Source of the DNA: Pseudoscleropodium purum
Lineage: Eukaryota; Streptophyta; Bryopsida; Hypnales; Brachytheciaceae
DNA: 64,000 nucleotides
Assembly: GCA_963969395.1 (NCBI GenBank)
Contig: OZ017795.1
Span: 38,979,063-39,043,062 of the forward strand
Reading direction: 5' to 3'
Shown here: positions 25,729-37,613 of the stretch, piece after piece
Layout: each line of letters begins with the position of its first letter
How positions within the stretch are numbered: the stretch's first letter is position 1
The notes under the pieces: generated by a model
What the model was told of the DNA's origin: nothing
What the model saw: only the letters and a program-made list of their open reading frames with translations
The model's database searches: none
Made by a program: the position numbers and the translations under genes

Positions 25729-27514
25729 ATGGATTTCTTAGCAGCAGTTCCCGACGAGGCCTTAGCTATTGTTGCTGGTACGTTGTTCTCGAATCCTTCC
25801 CAGCCCTAATTCTCTTGCTCGATCGTGCAATGGTATGCTTTAGAGTGCTTGCGTACAGTCTTTCTGTCTTTGGGATTAATTGTGTGGAATGAGAACTTGC
25901 TTACAACCCCTGCCTTTGCTAGTGTGAGCCTTTTCTTCGTTTTGTAAATTTCCGCTCTGCTTTTCCTGCTTGAGACGAAGGCAAGTTGTTGGCTGATGAT
26001 GAACTTGGCAAGGTGCCACTCTGTGTTTGTGTGACCCTGCATGCGATATATGCAATGCATGTGTTGCATATGCGTGCTATTAACATTTGTTCAAATGCAG
26101 ATCCTTGATTAAACTTGGGACTTGGGGTTTGTTAGATAGAGATTTATGGGTTTGCCTGCTTGTGGACTGGCGTTGCAAGTGACACAGAGTAGAAGTCAAT
26201 TCAAGGTGCTGTAAGTTACTTGGAAAAGTACTACTACAGTACGTCCTGGCCATTGATAGGTCGGCCATTGATAGGTTGCTGCATGACAAGATATGATACA
26301 TTACTGATATGATTTGGTTCTGAATGATCTGAACCTAGCTTGTTCAATCTGGGCCGATGGACTTTAATTTGGATTTCGCTGCATGTGACTTCATCGCCAT
26401 CAATCTCTTTTTCTTGTACGTGTATGATTCTCACTGCTTTTTAGAAAGGGACTGTCGCTTCATCATTGGAAGGTTAATTCGGTGTGAGTCTCGATCGATT
26501 GCTTGTATTGAGAGGGAATGATCGGTGACAAACACCGATCGTAGAATACCAGCTAGCAACACCTTTAGCCGGGATGTGTAGCTGAGCTTCCGAAAAAGAA
26601 CAATTATTTGCCTTAACCTACTGTAATAGGACTGATTCTCAATTGCATGAATTAACTGATGGCTGTGGTCGGCTCGCAGTGGAATGGCACCAGGCGAATC
26701 AGGGCCAACTCCCGGCTCAGAGAAATCGCCCCGTTGTGCAGTGTGTGACTGTACTCTTTCTTGGGCGCGGGCCGGTCTTCCCCTTCGCACGTCGTCAGCT
26801 TCCACTTGAGCTTGCTGACCTGCCTCAACTCCACATTTTTATTTTTCCTCGCTCAAGAGGAAGCACGCAGGGTGCGATTGCCATCAGTCTGGAGAGCCAC
26901 CAGCACTACTATTCATGACGTGGTGAATGAAATGGTATAATTGCGTGGCAACATGGTTTACTACGAAGCCCGCTATCTTGCAGCCGTGGATGTCCGCCAA
27001 AACCTCGACGACTGGATACCGGAGAAGCTTGAAGACTTCCGCTGCGTAGTCGCGAAATTGACCTTCTAAACTGTGAGATACCAGAGCACGGCTCGCATCG
27101 ATCTTCCGACTCAGCTCAGGTCTTTCCTCGATCAGTGTTTGCCGCACATGGAAGCTTACATCAGAGCCTGGTGGGGAGAGGATGATCTAGATGTTTTCCA
27201 ATACATGCATTGAAAAGGATAAACTCGAGGAAATCGAATTCCTGCAAGGGTGGCCAATCAGGAGGTTTTTTTGTTGCCAGCCTCTTATTTGGCTTTTCTA
27301 CAACTTGCTCTACATCCCCGTTGAGAGGAGAATGAGTTGGGATCAATTGTCTATTTGGGCTATCGAGCAGCTGCAGAGGGGAAGCATTGAGCCCCCTGCC
27401 CTGCCAATGGGGCTTCAAGGTTTGGATGTCTGGAACTCGAACCCGGGTGCAACAGCGATTTGGAACGCGGCTGTGATCGAAGTGTTTGCAGACATCCAAC
27501 AGCGATTCAGTTGA
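25729..27514 (+). pseudogene. Unknown two-exon family, copy B (decayed)
   Basis: Exon 1 (25729-25777) is intact: MDFLAAVPDEALAIVA plus one base, then GTACGT. Exon 2 starts at 26680 after CGGCTCGCAG and aligns with copy C (GAATGGCACCAGGC against GAATGGTGCCAGGC). It meets a stop at 26916-26918, and a stretch present in copy C is missing here. Later pieces read NMVYYEARY (about 26950), EAYIRAWWGEDD (about 27150) and, in the open frame 27191-27514, CCQPLIWLFYN, MSWDQLSIWAIE, LQGLDVWN and IEVFADIQQRFS followed by TGA. Several frame breaks separate them, so this locus cannot encode the family protein. The promoter remains well preserved, so a transcript is possible. The TGA after QQRFS may mark the ancestral end of the protein. 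Confidence 0.8.
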
Positions 27515-27530
27515 ATCCATACGCTTCATG

Positions 27531-28105
27531 AGCTAGGCTGGTCGAACTTTTGTATTCTCCATCGCCTAGCTAGCTGACTGTTGAGAGTATTCCAGCAATA
27601 CTGAGTGATATGCATGCCTTAGGCAGACGTTCTCAGTAAAAGATCGATGTAGTCTTGTTAGGATTGCGGTTCTATCACTGCCGTGTGCCGTGTGTCGTAT
27701 GAAGCAAGGCGCTTCAGCTTCTCTACAAGTAGTTCGTTAAATCAGGTACAATACGTTTCTGAATTTACTTAGCTTGTTTGGCGAATGTAGCGCCTGCTGA
27801 TGACAAATGTACGAGTGCATTGGGTACCACAATGCGGAAGACTTGCAAATGAATAAACAAATGACATCAGTTGATCTAATAAACTGTTTCGATCTGTTCA
27901 CTGCGATGAGACTTTGCAATTGTAAAGTAGTGGATGGGGTGATGCATGCGTGGTAAATGTCAATCCCCTCATCCAGTCTTCCTGATTGGTTATGATCGCA
28001 GTATATGGAGACATCAGATTGCGACACAGTTCAAGTGTTTAACCCACAGGCTTCAAGAGCGAGGCTATTTGAGAACTCAAGCAACAGGAAGAGATCGATC
28101 TATTT
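27531..28105. other. 3' flank of copy B, no gene seen
   Basis: Base composition is balanced and unlike the AT-rich surroundings. Open frames here are short and have no recognisable domain. It probably contains the old 3' UTR of copy B, but no polyadenylation signal can be chosen with confidence. Confidence 0.4.
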
Positions 28106-28135
28106 GGGTGGGTGGGTGGGTGGGGGGCGGGCGGG
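28106..28135 (+). other. G-quadruplex-type run
   Basis: Four or more GGG runs with one-base loops (GGGTGGGTGGGTGGGTGGGG, then GCGGGCGGG). This fits the strict G3-loop1 pattern for a stable quadruplex. It lies about 600 bases after copy B. Confidence 0.75.
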
Positions 28136-28274
28136 ATTGAGGTTCAAGCTTCAGACAACTTCGTTAAATAGGCGATATTTCACAAACCAAATTTTGTGCC
28201 ATATATCTTTGCATTTTTCTAACTTCAGACCAGAAAGGACAGGTGTAGATTTTGGGTTCTTGCCTGAATCACTG

Positions 28275-28388
28275 AATGGTGCCAAAGTAATGGAACAAAT
28301 TACGTACCAATTTAACAAATTGGAAGTTCTAAATGGTGCCAAATAATGGAATATATTACATACCAATTTAATGAATTGGAAGTTCTAA
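28275..28388 (+). repeat. Tandem duplication, unit 57 bp
   Basis: AATGGTGCCAAA starts at 28275 and 28332. Each unit continues with TAATGGAA-A-ATTAC-TACC and ends AATTGGAAGTTCTAAA. Roughly six differences separate the two units. Confidence 0.85.
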
Positions 28389-28945
28389 AGTTGCAAAACA
28401 ACATTTAACAGATATTTCATTAAAATGGCGGTATTCCACAAACTTGGCACTTTTAGGTTCAGAATGTACGGTTTGAACTATATACCTGTCCTAGATTTCA
28501 GGTTTTCAAGGTCTGAAATCTATACCAGTCTTAGAAAATTGATGGAAAAATGGTGGGAAAATGGTGCCATTTTAACGAAATATCTGTTATTTTTGTATTA
28601 TCTTAGGATTGATAGGAATTTCTTCTTGAGCAATCAACAACAAAGATATGCAATAAATGTACCCTAAAACCTCACAAGGTTGGAATGAAATGAGAGAAAG
28701 AATCTAGTTAGAAATATCAACAAATCTGTCAAGCTTGCAAACAGTGAGTGAAAAATCTGCAAATAAAACATTGGATGCATGAAAACCCTAAACCTTGCAA
28801 AGCTTAACATTGCTTAAAGCCTTACACAATGAAGTTGCTTGCTATATGTAGCTGCTAGAGACAAAGCCACTAGAGTGAAACATTCTTCCAAAATGAGCAA
28901 CTAACTTCAATTTTGTTAAATTGGCAAAATTCGAGGTCCATATCA

Positions 28946-30235
28946 TTAACCTCTAACGTTTCTTGACTATGTTTTTATCAAAAATGCTCCAAAACTATCA
29001 TTTTTAGGACAAGTACCAGAATTTATTCAAAAAACACTTTTGGACACATCCAATAAAGGATCTTTTAGTAATTTGACTTAAAAAGATGTAGAAGAATTTT
29101 TTTAAATTTCCACCATGTACTGTACAATGACAAATGAAACTGAGTACTAATGTGAAACATTTTCATTTAAACAACCATATCATAAGCATCAATGGATAAA
29201 GTCCAAAAGTGTACATAAGAAAGTTATAGTGTACAACATATTGCATGTTACCATGAAAGTTTGAAGAAAAAACTAGTTGTGAAGTGAAAGAAAATCAATT
29301 TCAAAGTTAGCCATGTCAAAAACTTAGTTTTGTTCAACATGATTTGGATTTACTTTATTTTTGCCAATTTTTTCTTAGAACTTAGAAAAACTTTTTGTGC
29401 CTTGGCATGTTGGTATACATCATTTCAGATTCTTGTACACAAAAGTTGAAGGAAATTAACATTTATAGAAATTAAAATGTAAACAATTTGACAAACATGC
29501 AAATGATGTTTATTCTCACAATATTTGATTTTCTTTGGGAATTGAGAGCATGTGGTAGCATCATCCATTGTAGAGAGAGTATAAGTTGCAATATGGAATA
29601 TTGTTACATCTTAATGCCTTTGCATTTGAAATATTTGTTGAATTAGATAATGCATTCAATTTATATTTCACAATTGTATAATGCGTTTTTAAATTCAATT
29701 TCTTTATCCAAAGACTAGTGTTAGTGATGCATGCAATTGATTCAACAAATTCCAAAAAAATAAATTTATCATTGCCAATATCATCAAAAAACGAAAAATT
29801 TGATGAAGATTAGTGTAATTTTTGGCAATTTTTAGTTTAAGAATTGAATTAAATAAAGAATTTGACAGTTTATTTTAGTGTAGAGAATCCAAAACTTACC
29901 CACATACTAAAACTCCTCATAACTTTTGACTCATTGATCAAAATGAAATGATTCAAAGCTTTCTACATGTAAAAAAATCTAAAAAATTCATTTCAAATTT
30001 TTATTTCTAAAAAAAGTGATTTTTCTTGATCTCCCCAATTGTTGAAAGAAACTACATGTTATACAATAACTTTTTAACCATGTAATCAAAAGTTATGAAA
30101 ATTGTTGAGCCTTAAAGAAGAAACTTGTCTTCATGTTTTGTAAAAATTTGAGCTAAATAAAATAAAAACTCCATTCATAATGAGTTGCCCAAAATTGCTA
30201 TGTTGCCAAAAAACGCAACTTGGTCCTTTAGTGAA
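28946..30235 (+). repeat. R1 repeat, copy e (with extra internal sequence)
   Basis: It starts TTAACCTCTAACG and ends TTGGTCCTTTAG. The inner R1 phrase TTTTGACTCATTGATCAAAA is at about 29925. It is about 350 bases longer than copies d and g, so it carries an insertion, probably between about 29110 and 29850. Confidence 0.65.
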
Positions 30236-31564
30236 TAAATGCAAATATGAACCTCCAATATGAGAAATGAAATGCTTTCTAGGGACAAAAGGGTTGTGTC
30301 ACTTGTGTAGGTGGAAGTTGTTGCTTAATAATGCATGATGTTAAAGATGAAATGAAATTTAATTGCATAATTATCAATTTGCATACATCAAAATTTCAAT
30401 TTATATATTATAATGGGCTTGGAATAACTATCTTATTTTAAGCATGAATTTTTATTAGATGTTATTAAAACTCATTGGTTTTGTTATGCAAGATTCAAAA
30501 GATAATATATGACAATGTAGAACATCCAAGATATGTTTTTACATTTGTGGTATTCATTGTTTGTAAGACTCTCATTCTCTCAAGTACATCTTTTTTTAGA
30601 TTGCGTGTATTTTAGTAATAGGTCTACATGTAAACTCTAAAGTGTAAAGAAAATCAAATATTAAAAATGAAATTTTCTATGAAGGATTATGAAGCACATT
30701 ATTTCAAACATTTTGGATCTCATAATAAAAATGAAAGATTCTCACGATTTAACAATCTAACAATTGAGATGAAAGATTCTTAAGAGCACATAATTTTAAA
30801 CATTTTAGATCTTTTTAAATTATTTTTAGGGTTCATCTTGCTTTCTTTGATTATCAAGGAAATATATCTTTTAATACTAAGATATAACTAAAGAATAATT
30901 TCATTTTCTACAATCATAGCCATGACATCAAATGTTTTTGTGGAAACTTATGAAACCTTTAAGCCCCAAGGTTGTTTCAATGGTCAAAACAAGAGTATAG
31001 ACAAAATCTTTAGCAAATGTTGGATTTTGACAATGGAAAATCTATAGTAGAAAAACACCAAATACCAAATTGGAAAATCAATAATAGACACTAAAAGTGA
31101 AAAAAATTGGAATATCTACCATTGGTATTGTAAAAATCTAGAGTTTTCTAACAATATATAATTGTATATAGTATTGTTGACATCAATGTACAAAAAATGC
31201 ATAAATATAGGCCTATCTGCCTATAGTAGTATTAGAAGCATAATCCTATAAAAAAAACTCACTTCAAAGACCTTTGGATTAGGTGGATATGGATTTCATG
31301 ATTCACATAGATCAATCAACATTGAAAAAATTAATACAACTTATTTCCTTATTTTCTTATTTGGAAATACATGTTTAATATGAGAAACATTCAACATGGA
31401 TTTATACAAAATCTTTTTTACAAAATTGTGATAAATTTCATGATGCATAGCTAACATATTTTTTTTAGACAAAAAACTCATTAAAGATGAAGATTTAATA
31501 ATTGTTATATAGGCATATACATGTTCTAAGTATTATCATTTGGATAATTTAATCATTACAAGTT
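30236..31564. other. AT-rich intergenic DNA
   Basis: No gene, RNA or clear repeat boundary recognised. Confidence 0.4.
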
Positions 31565-32330
31565 AAAAATAAACCTAGGGGAAATCATTTAAATAGAGAT
31601 ATGTGATTTCAAAAGGCATCTTGAGATTTAAATAGGATTTTTTTAATTTTAAAAAATAAAATTTAATCAATTATTAAATTCTAAAAATATTTTACATTCA
31701 TTATTATAATAAATTCAAAAGATCATTTATTATTCCTTAGAATTTATTAAAATATATGATTAAAAAAATAATGAATATACTTAGTTATTGAATAGAGAAT
31801 AGAAATCAAAATATATTCTTACTCATCTTTTATTATAGAGTATGTCAAGTTGCCATATTTAAAATCTATATATTAATTAATAATGACATTGCATTTTGGC
31901 TTTGCCAAAATATATTGAAATTTCAGTTCTCTACATATTTAAAAAACTCTTAATGGCCTTAAATGTTCTTTCATGTTTGTTAAAAAAATGAAGATAAAGG
32001 TAAAAGGTGTAATGCAATAAACATTGAATTACAAAATCTCATTTTATAAACTTCTTTTATTTACAAAATATTGATGATTTACATTAGGCATTTAGATTAT
32101 TTTAGAATGATATCATGAATATAATTTCAAATTTAAATTTGTTATCCTTGACTAATTAAAAAAATTAAAAATTATGGCATTCAAGTATAGGTAAGTCATA
32201 TAGTTTAAAATACTAGAACTATCACAAATTCATGTTTCAATGCATTTGCTTTGAACCTTTGGTTAGTTTTGAACCAATTTATAGAATGAAGTTTATATAA
32301 ATTATAAGTAATAATTTCAAAAACAAAATT
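31565..32330 (+). repeat. R5 dispersed repeat, copy c
   Basis: It matches copies a and b from ATGTGATTTCAAAAGGCATC onward (AATTATTAAATTCTAAAAAT, then TCATCTTTTATTATA). Same orientation as the others. Confidence 0.5.
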
Positions 32331-33239
32331 TGATTGAAAAACTACTACAATGTTATTCTAATAGTTAATAGTTAATCATTTTGCATTTATTATGTCAAAA
32401 ACATTCAAAATAATGTTTGTAATTTTCATATGTGATTATTGAGAATATTAAAAAAAAATATTTATTTTAATATTGTTCTTTTACAAGCAACCTTTTAGTT
32501 TGTTTAATCAAAAGAAGGGTTGATAAAATATTCATTTGTACCATTTACCAAATACCAAAAATGAAATCAATTCCTAAGTAAATTTTCCAAATTTTATATT
32601 TAGATCGTAAAAATTTATTTTCTAATGATATTTTGTCTTAATCAAAACTTTACAAATCTTTAGACATTTGAAAATACTTTTCAATTATATTTGTGGTATA
32701 AATTTTATATATTTTAAAAATGACTAATTTTTGTTTTAATTTTTTGAATGTTTTACTATTTTCTAATACTTTAAACATCAAAAAGTTCATTTTTTTAATG
32801 ATTTTTATTAATATATTTTGTGAATAACTTTTAACCTAAATTTTTTAAGGTTTAGATTTGATAATATCTCATTTTTAGTTTTCTATTGATTATCTATATT
32901 TTTATTTTTTTCAAAAACTCATAGAGTAGGGTGTTTGATAAAAAATGGAACAAAATAAGAGAATATTTTTTAGAATTACCTATATTAAAAGTGACTTTTA
33001 GTCAATCATAAGATTCTGAGTGGAAATTGAAATAATTCAAGTAATGAAGTTCTATCTATAGAAAACATGGTTGTCACATTGGACAGATTACTATTCATTT
33101 CACGTCCTACAGGACAAGTTACTATTCATCAGATGTACGTCTTAAATTTAATTTAGACAACTCTCTACAAATAGAATTTTTATCTTTTTTTCCTTAAAAT
33201 TTTCACACAACATATAGAAAGGTTTTTTTTTAAAGCCCA
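32331..33239. other. AT-rich intergenic DNA
   Basis: No gene seen. Near 33067 the sequence CATGGTTGTCACATTGGAC resembles a family A terminal repeat, but no matching right end was found. Confidence 0.35.
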
Positions 33240-34058
33240 ACAACTTTCATAATTTTTGACTACATGGTTAAAAATTATTATATGATATATAACTTTATCC
33301 TTAACCTAGGTAGCCTTTGCAAATCAAAGAAAATTGTTTTTTTCAAAAATAAATATTTGAAGATTGTTTTATAGAATATATACATATGTGGAAGTTTTGA
33401 ATCATTGATACCATTTTGATTAATGAGATGAAAGTTATGAAGAATTTTAGTTTGAGAGCAGTAAATATGAATTTTCTACTCTAGATTAAACTTTGAAGTC
33501 CTATATGGCTATATTTAACTCAATTTTCAAATTTTTTGAAAAAAAAATCAGAGAATGTAGATTGTGTATTAAAAAAAATACAAATTTACAACCATTGGGA
33601 TGATCATCTTTCTATTCCATAACTAAATTCTTAATAGTTTAGTATTTAGAATCATTCTCTATTTCTATCTACTTATTATTTTTTCCTACATGTTGTGCAA
33701 TTCCAAATGATTTGAAATTTTTCAAGCACATACCCAACTTGACTTGTTAAATGAATTCTAAAGAAGCACCACAATTTTAGACATTTTTTCATACAAATTA
33801 TGTAACCTTGTGAAATGCAACTAGCTACCTTGTTTTTTAAAGCTCAAAAAAAAGATTTTCGCGAATTCAATGTGAATATCTTGTAATCCACACAGTGGAA
33901 ATTTTTGGAATTTTTTCCACATCTTTTCAAACCAATATACTACAAGTTCCTATATTTATATACATCCCAAAAAAATTCCTAAAATTTTGTATTTGCATTA
34001 GAAATTGTAATTTTAAAGTGTTTTTGGTAAAAGTATAATCAAGGAACTTTAAAGATTA
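33240..34058 (-). repeat. R1 repeat, copy f (degenerate)
   Basis: Reverse orientation. Recognised by AGTTATGAAGAATTTTAGTTTG, TTCAAGCACATACCC and AATCAAGGAACTTTAAAG. The terminal TTTAGGGG-TTAA has decayed. Confidence 0.6.
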
Positions 34059-35350
34059 CTTAATATTGTCTTAACCCTACTTTTTTTTATTGGTTTGAAT
34101 TGTTATATGATATTGCATTTGGTATTGAAAAGTGTTCAAGAAACATTTTATTATTCACTTTTTAAGTTCTTAAAATTTTAGAAATGAAATACTTAAACTT
34201 CTTAGATAAATTCTTAAGGTTCTTAAGTGCTATAGGCAGAGAGTGCTATAGGTAGAGATTGACAAACTATCACATAAATTTTTTTGGTTTGCTAGTAATA
34301 TCAAATTTTCAATCAACTTTATATGTTTGGACAAAAGCTATCTTTTGAGTGGATAGTCACTTAGAAGACAAGTTTTCTCAATTCATTTTTGATGTAAGCT
34401 TTAATTTTTTTTAAAATTGAATTTGTGACCCCTCTACAACCCTACCTCTACTCATATTTTTCAATGGCTCTTGTCTTGGCAATCAATATAGGATACTGCT
34501 ACCACATGCATTTCACTAGCCATATTTGTAATTGTATCATTCATACCATATCTGTATTTGGTATTCAAATGTAGTATTCTTTATTTGTAACATAAATAAA
34601 ATCAATGGCTTTTGTTTTTTCATAGAGAGAGGGGGTTGTATTCAAATCAACAACTTGTGTTTTTTCATAGAGGGGAGGTTGTAATCAAATCAAAGGCTCA
34701 TGTTTTTCCGCAAAGGTGTGTGTAGTTAATTGAGTGTTCATGTTTGCAGAGTTTCTTGTCTATGGTTGCAATGATAGTTGACAATTCAATCAATGGTTCA
34801 TGATTTTACTTAAGCAAAGAGGAGGCAAGCACCCAGACTAATAATAACTCCAGATAGTCAAGGAATCAAACAAAGTGTTTCAAATTCTTAATTACAGGAT
34901 AGTATCCATGGTAAAAAAAAAAGTGAAGAAAGAAGAGACACTTTATTTTCAATATTTTACACATTCAATTCAATTTCACAAAAAGCTTTTATAGTTCAAA
35001 AGACTTACTATTTTGAATGTAAAATGTTTCAAGAACTTTATCTTTTTCTACCTTGGATCATTACATGACTGAATTAGTCACTCAGTCTCCTAACATACTC
35101 TTAGTAAATAGTAAAAATTTCCAACTAAACTGTCAATGTATATTCTTGGTAAAATTCTACTAAAAAGTACTTTGAAAGTCATCTTACTCTAAAAGAGAGA
35201 ATCCTCTTCTTTGATAATTACAAGCAAACAAATCCCCAAAAAGTGATTACTATAAGATCCAGAAAGATTGCAAGAGATTCTTGTTTGACCAACGTGTCAA
35301 TAGAATTGAAGGTTGCGTAATTCGTCACCTAAATGTTAGCCACGTCACAT

Positions 35351-35365
35351 AGAACTTTCTAGAAC
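35351..35365 (+). promoter_or_regulatory. Heat-shock-type element in copy C promoter
   Basis: AGAACTTTCTAGAAC is three contiguous alternating pentamers (nGAAn-nTTCn-nGAAn), the textbook heat-shock factor site. It lies about 180 bases before the TATA box. A TTTGACC W-box core is at 35284-35290 and a telo-box AAACCCTAA at 35390-35398. Order and spacing match copy B. Confidence 0.55.
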
Positions 35366-35543
35366 TTTTTACAAATATTTGTCCTTGCTAAACCCTAATG
35401 GCATCCAAACATGTAACTCCTCAAAGAAGCGTTGAAGCTTAATGAATAGACTTGGATGAATTTTTTGGTATTGTTACAAGAGGCTCCCTCACCTCGAGCT
35501 CACAAATCAAAAGGCCCTCTAGCCGAGAAGAGGGCTCTAGTAG

Positions 35544-35550
35544 TATAAAA
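35544..35550 (+). promoter_or_regulatory. TATA box of copy C
   Basis: TATAAAA within TAGTATAAAAGTCG, 136 bases before the ATG of exon 1. The 5' leader that follows is conserved with copy B. Confidence 0.7.
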
Positions 35551-35679
35551 GTCGTGTCGGTTGTCCTCTCTTCACCATTTGTAGTGCTTCAAGTCGCTTG
35601 CTACGTTTGAGTTTGGGACACCTGCCTAGCAAGGTTAGCAGCGCATTGCTGGTGCTGTTCAAGCGGCGGATCGAAGGAG

Positions 35680-37613
35680 ATGGACTCCATAGCGACAACT
35701 CTCGCGGCCATCGCTGATATTGCTGGTTGTTCTCGAGTGCTCCCCAGCCCTAGTTCCTTTGCTCGGTTGGGTGATTTAGACTGCTTCTTTTATGTACTTT
35801 TTTTCCATGTCTTTGGGTGGGAAGCAGATCTTGCTTGTGTTTACTGCATTTGCAAGCCTAATGTGAACCTTTTCTTCTTTTTGTAATTTTCCCGCAAGCC
35901 CTGCTTTTCCTGCTACTCATGCTAGTTAGCTGCTGGTGAACATAGCACCCAATGATTTGTGTGGCGTGCAGTGTATGGATGTATTGAAAACGCTTGCTAC
36001 TAACAATTTCTCAGCTGTATGATGTTTGATAGAAGTTCCAGATTATTCTCCGTCAACCATGACAAGCTTGCTTTTGGATGTTTTGTAAGTTTTGATTGAA
36101 AATTACTTCTTCGGTAGCAAGCAGCTGAAGATGAACAATTAAAGTTTGAAACTTGGGAATTTGCTGGGCGGACTTGGGTTTGTTCGATAGAGAGTCGGTC
36201 TGCCTGCTTTTGGACTTGCCTTGCAATTGAAATCAGTAGAAGACAAGATGTTGGTTGTGATGCATGCACGTGCGCACTTTAATTGAGCACCGACATTTCG
36301 ATCTCTGTTTTTTTCCTGTGCAAGCGTGTTTTTCGCTGCTTTTTAGGAAGGGACTGCCGCTTCACCTTTGCTGTTAATTAAGCTTAAGGTTAACTCTGAA
36401 CGCACGTGCGTGTCTCGATTACCTAGCTGTGTTGAGCGAGAATGATCGGGCCGTAACAATCACCGATAGTAGTATCAATTACGGCCAGCAAGCTAAGGCC
36501 GCTACCCTAGATAACTGAGCTGCTGAAAATGTGGAATGGGTACGTGGATCTAAAGCAGGCTTGCTATACTTGGTCCGATTGCACTACTCAATTGATCGAC
36601 TTGCAGAGGAATGGTGCCAGGCAAATCGGTGTCTACCTCAGGAAGATTACCGCCTTGTTGTGGTACAGCCAAGGAGAGTTGTGCGGCGGCGGGCCTTACC
36701 CTACTCACGTCCCGGGCGATTCAGATTGACCGATCCTGAAGACTTTGACGCAGATTCGGAACAAACTGAAGACCCACGTGAACTGCGGATTTTCCTGGCT
36801 CAAGAGGGGGCACGTACAGTCCATGAGTTTAGGGTGCTGCCCTTTCAAGTCCCGGGACTGTCGGGAGACACCAGCACTCCTATCTTTGAAGAGGTGGTGG
36901 AGTTCCGAAACCTGCGTCACAACATGGTTTCCTACGAAGCCCGCTATCCTGCAGCTGTGGAAGTCCGCAATAATCTTGGTGATGAGATCTGGAATGGGCT
37001 CGAAGAGTACCGCCGCCAAGTCGCCTATTTGGCCTTCTCAACTCTCCTACAGCAGACTAAGGACTCGACCGATTTCCCGCTGGGGCTCAAGGCTACCCTC
37101 GATCGATACGTACCGTACATGGAAGAGTACATCATTTCCAGGTGGGGAGAGGATGACGGGGAACTTTTCAAGTGCTTTCACGACACCCTGGAGGACTGCA
37201 TTGAAGAGGACAGAGATGGGGGCATCGAAATCCAGGAAGGAGGGGCAATGCGGAGCATCAAGATATGGTTTCGTCGCCAGCCCATTTTTTGGCTTGCTTA
37301 TAACCTCCACTTCCCCGCAGAGGGAAGAATGAGTTGGGAGCAAGTGTCGATGTGGGCCATCCAATGGCTGAGGAGGACAAACATGGAGACCCCTGCGTGG
37401 CCAACCCAGCTTCGAGGTTTGTATGTCTGGAATCCGGACACAACAAGAATTTGGAACGGGGCTGTACTCGAACTGTTTGCTGACATCAGACGGCGATTCA
37501 GAATAAGCCATGCTACCCTACATTTTCTGTTCAATTTCGAACAAGAATTACTTGATTTGTTATTGAACTTCCGGAGATCCGACGACGATGTGGCAGAGAG
37601 TTCTTCAATGTAA
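35680..37613 (+). CDS. Unknown two-exon family, copy C (intact, 350 aa)
   Basis: Exon 1 is 35680-35725 (MDSIATTLAAIADIA plus one base). Exon 2 is 36607-37613, after the acceptor CGACTTGCAG, with TAA at 37611. The phase closes exactly, giving 350 aa. The donor is GTTGTT, weaker than GTACGT in copy B. The start is chosen because all three copies keep this 15-16-residue exon 1, and it follows a conserved TATA box and leader. The 881-base intron is poor in coding signal. The protein has no signal peptide or clear transmembrane helix. The first 15 residues could form an amphipathic helix. The rest is rich in Trp, Arg and Glu. Conserved blocks are RRQPIFWLAYNLHF (about residue 238), MSWEQVSMWAIQWL (about 257) and VWNPD with IWNGAVLELFADIRRRF near the end. 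A roughly 30-residue tail after RRRF is not shared with copy B. I do not recognise the family and propose no function. Confidence 0.75.

Larger units (their letters stand above)
24650..27530 (+). repeat. Segmental duplication, unit 1 (contains copy B)
   Basis: Sequence from about 24650 through the promoter, both exons and intron of copy B is collinear with 34080-37510. Shared phrases include ACATTTTATTATT, CTTTGATAATTACAAGCAA-like, AACCCTAATG-CATCCAAACAT, the TATA box, the 5' leader and exon 2. The second unit has about 660 extra bases between 34260 and 34920. The units are direct repeats roughly 10 kb apart. Confidence 0.8.
34080..37510 (+). repeat. Segmental duplication, unit 2 (contains copy C)
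   Basis: Partner of 24650-27530. It is collinear from AACATTTTATTATT at about 34150 to the end of exon 2 of copy C. About 660 bases between 34260 and 34920, absent from unit 1, include a degenerate tandem array at 34600-34800. There a phrase like TTTTTTCATAGAG--GGGTTGTA-TCAAATCAA recurs at a spacing of about 65. Confidence 0.8.

Noticed and set aside
36745..37332. 195-codon plus frame overlapping exon 2 of copy C
   Set aside because: It is a shifted frame of the same DNA. The frame conserved in copies A and B is the 36607-37613 one.
37047..37511. 154-codon minus frame opposite copy C
   Set aside because: Antisense shadow of the conserved exon 2. A similar antisense frame opposite copy B (27161-27529) also reflects the sense conservation.
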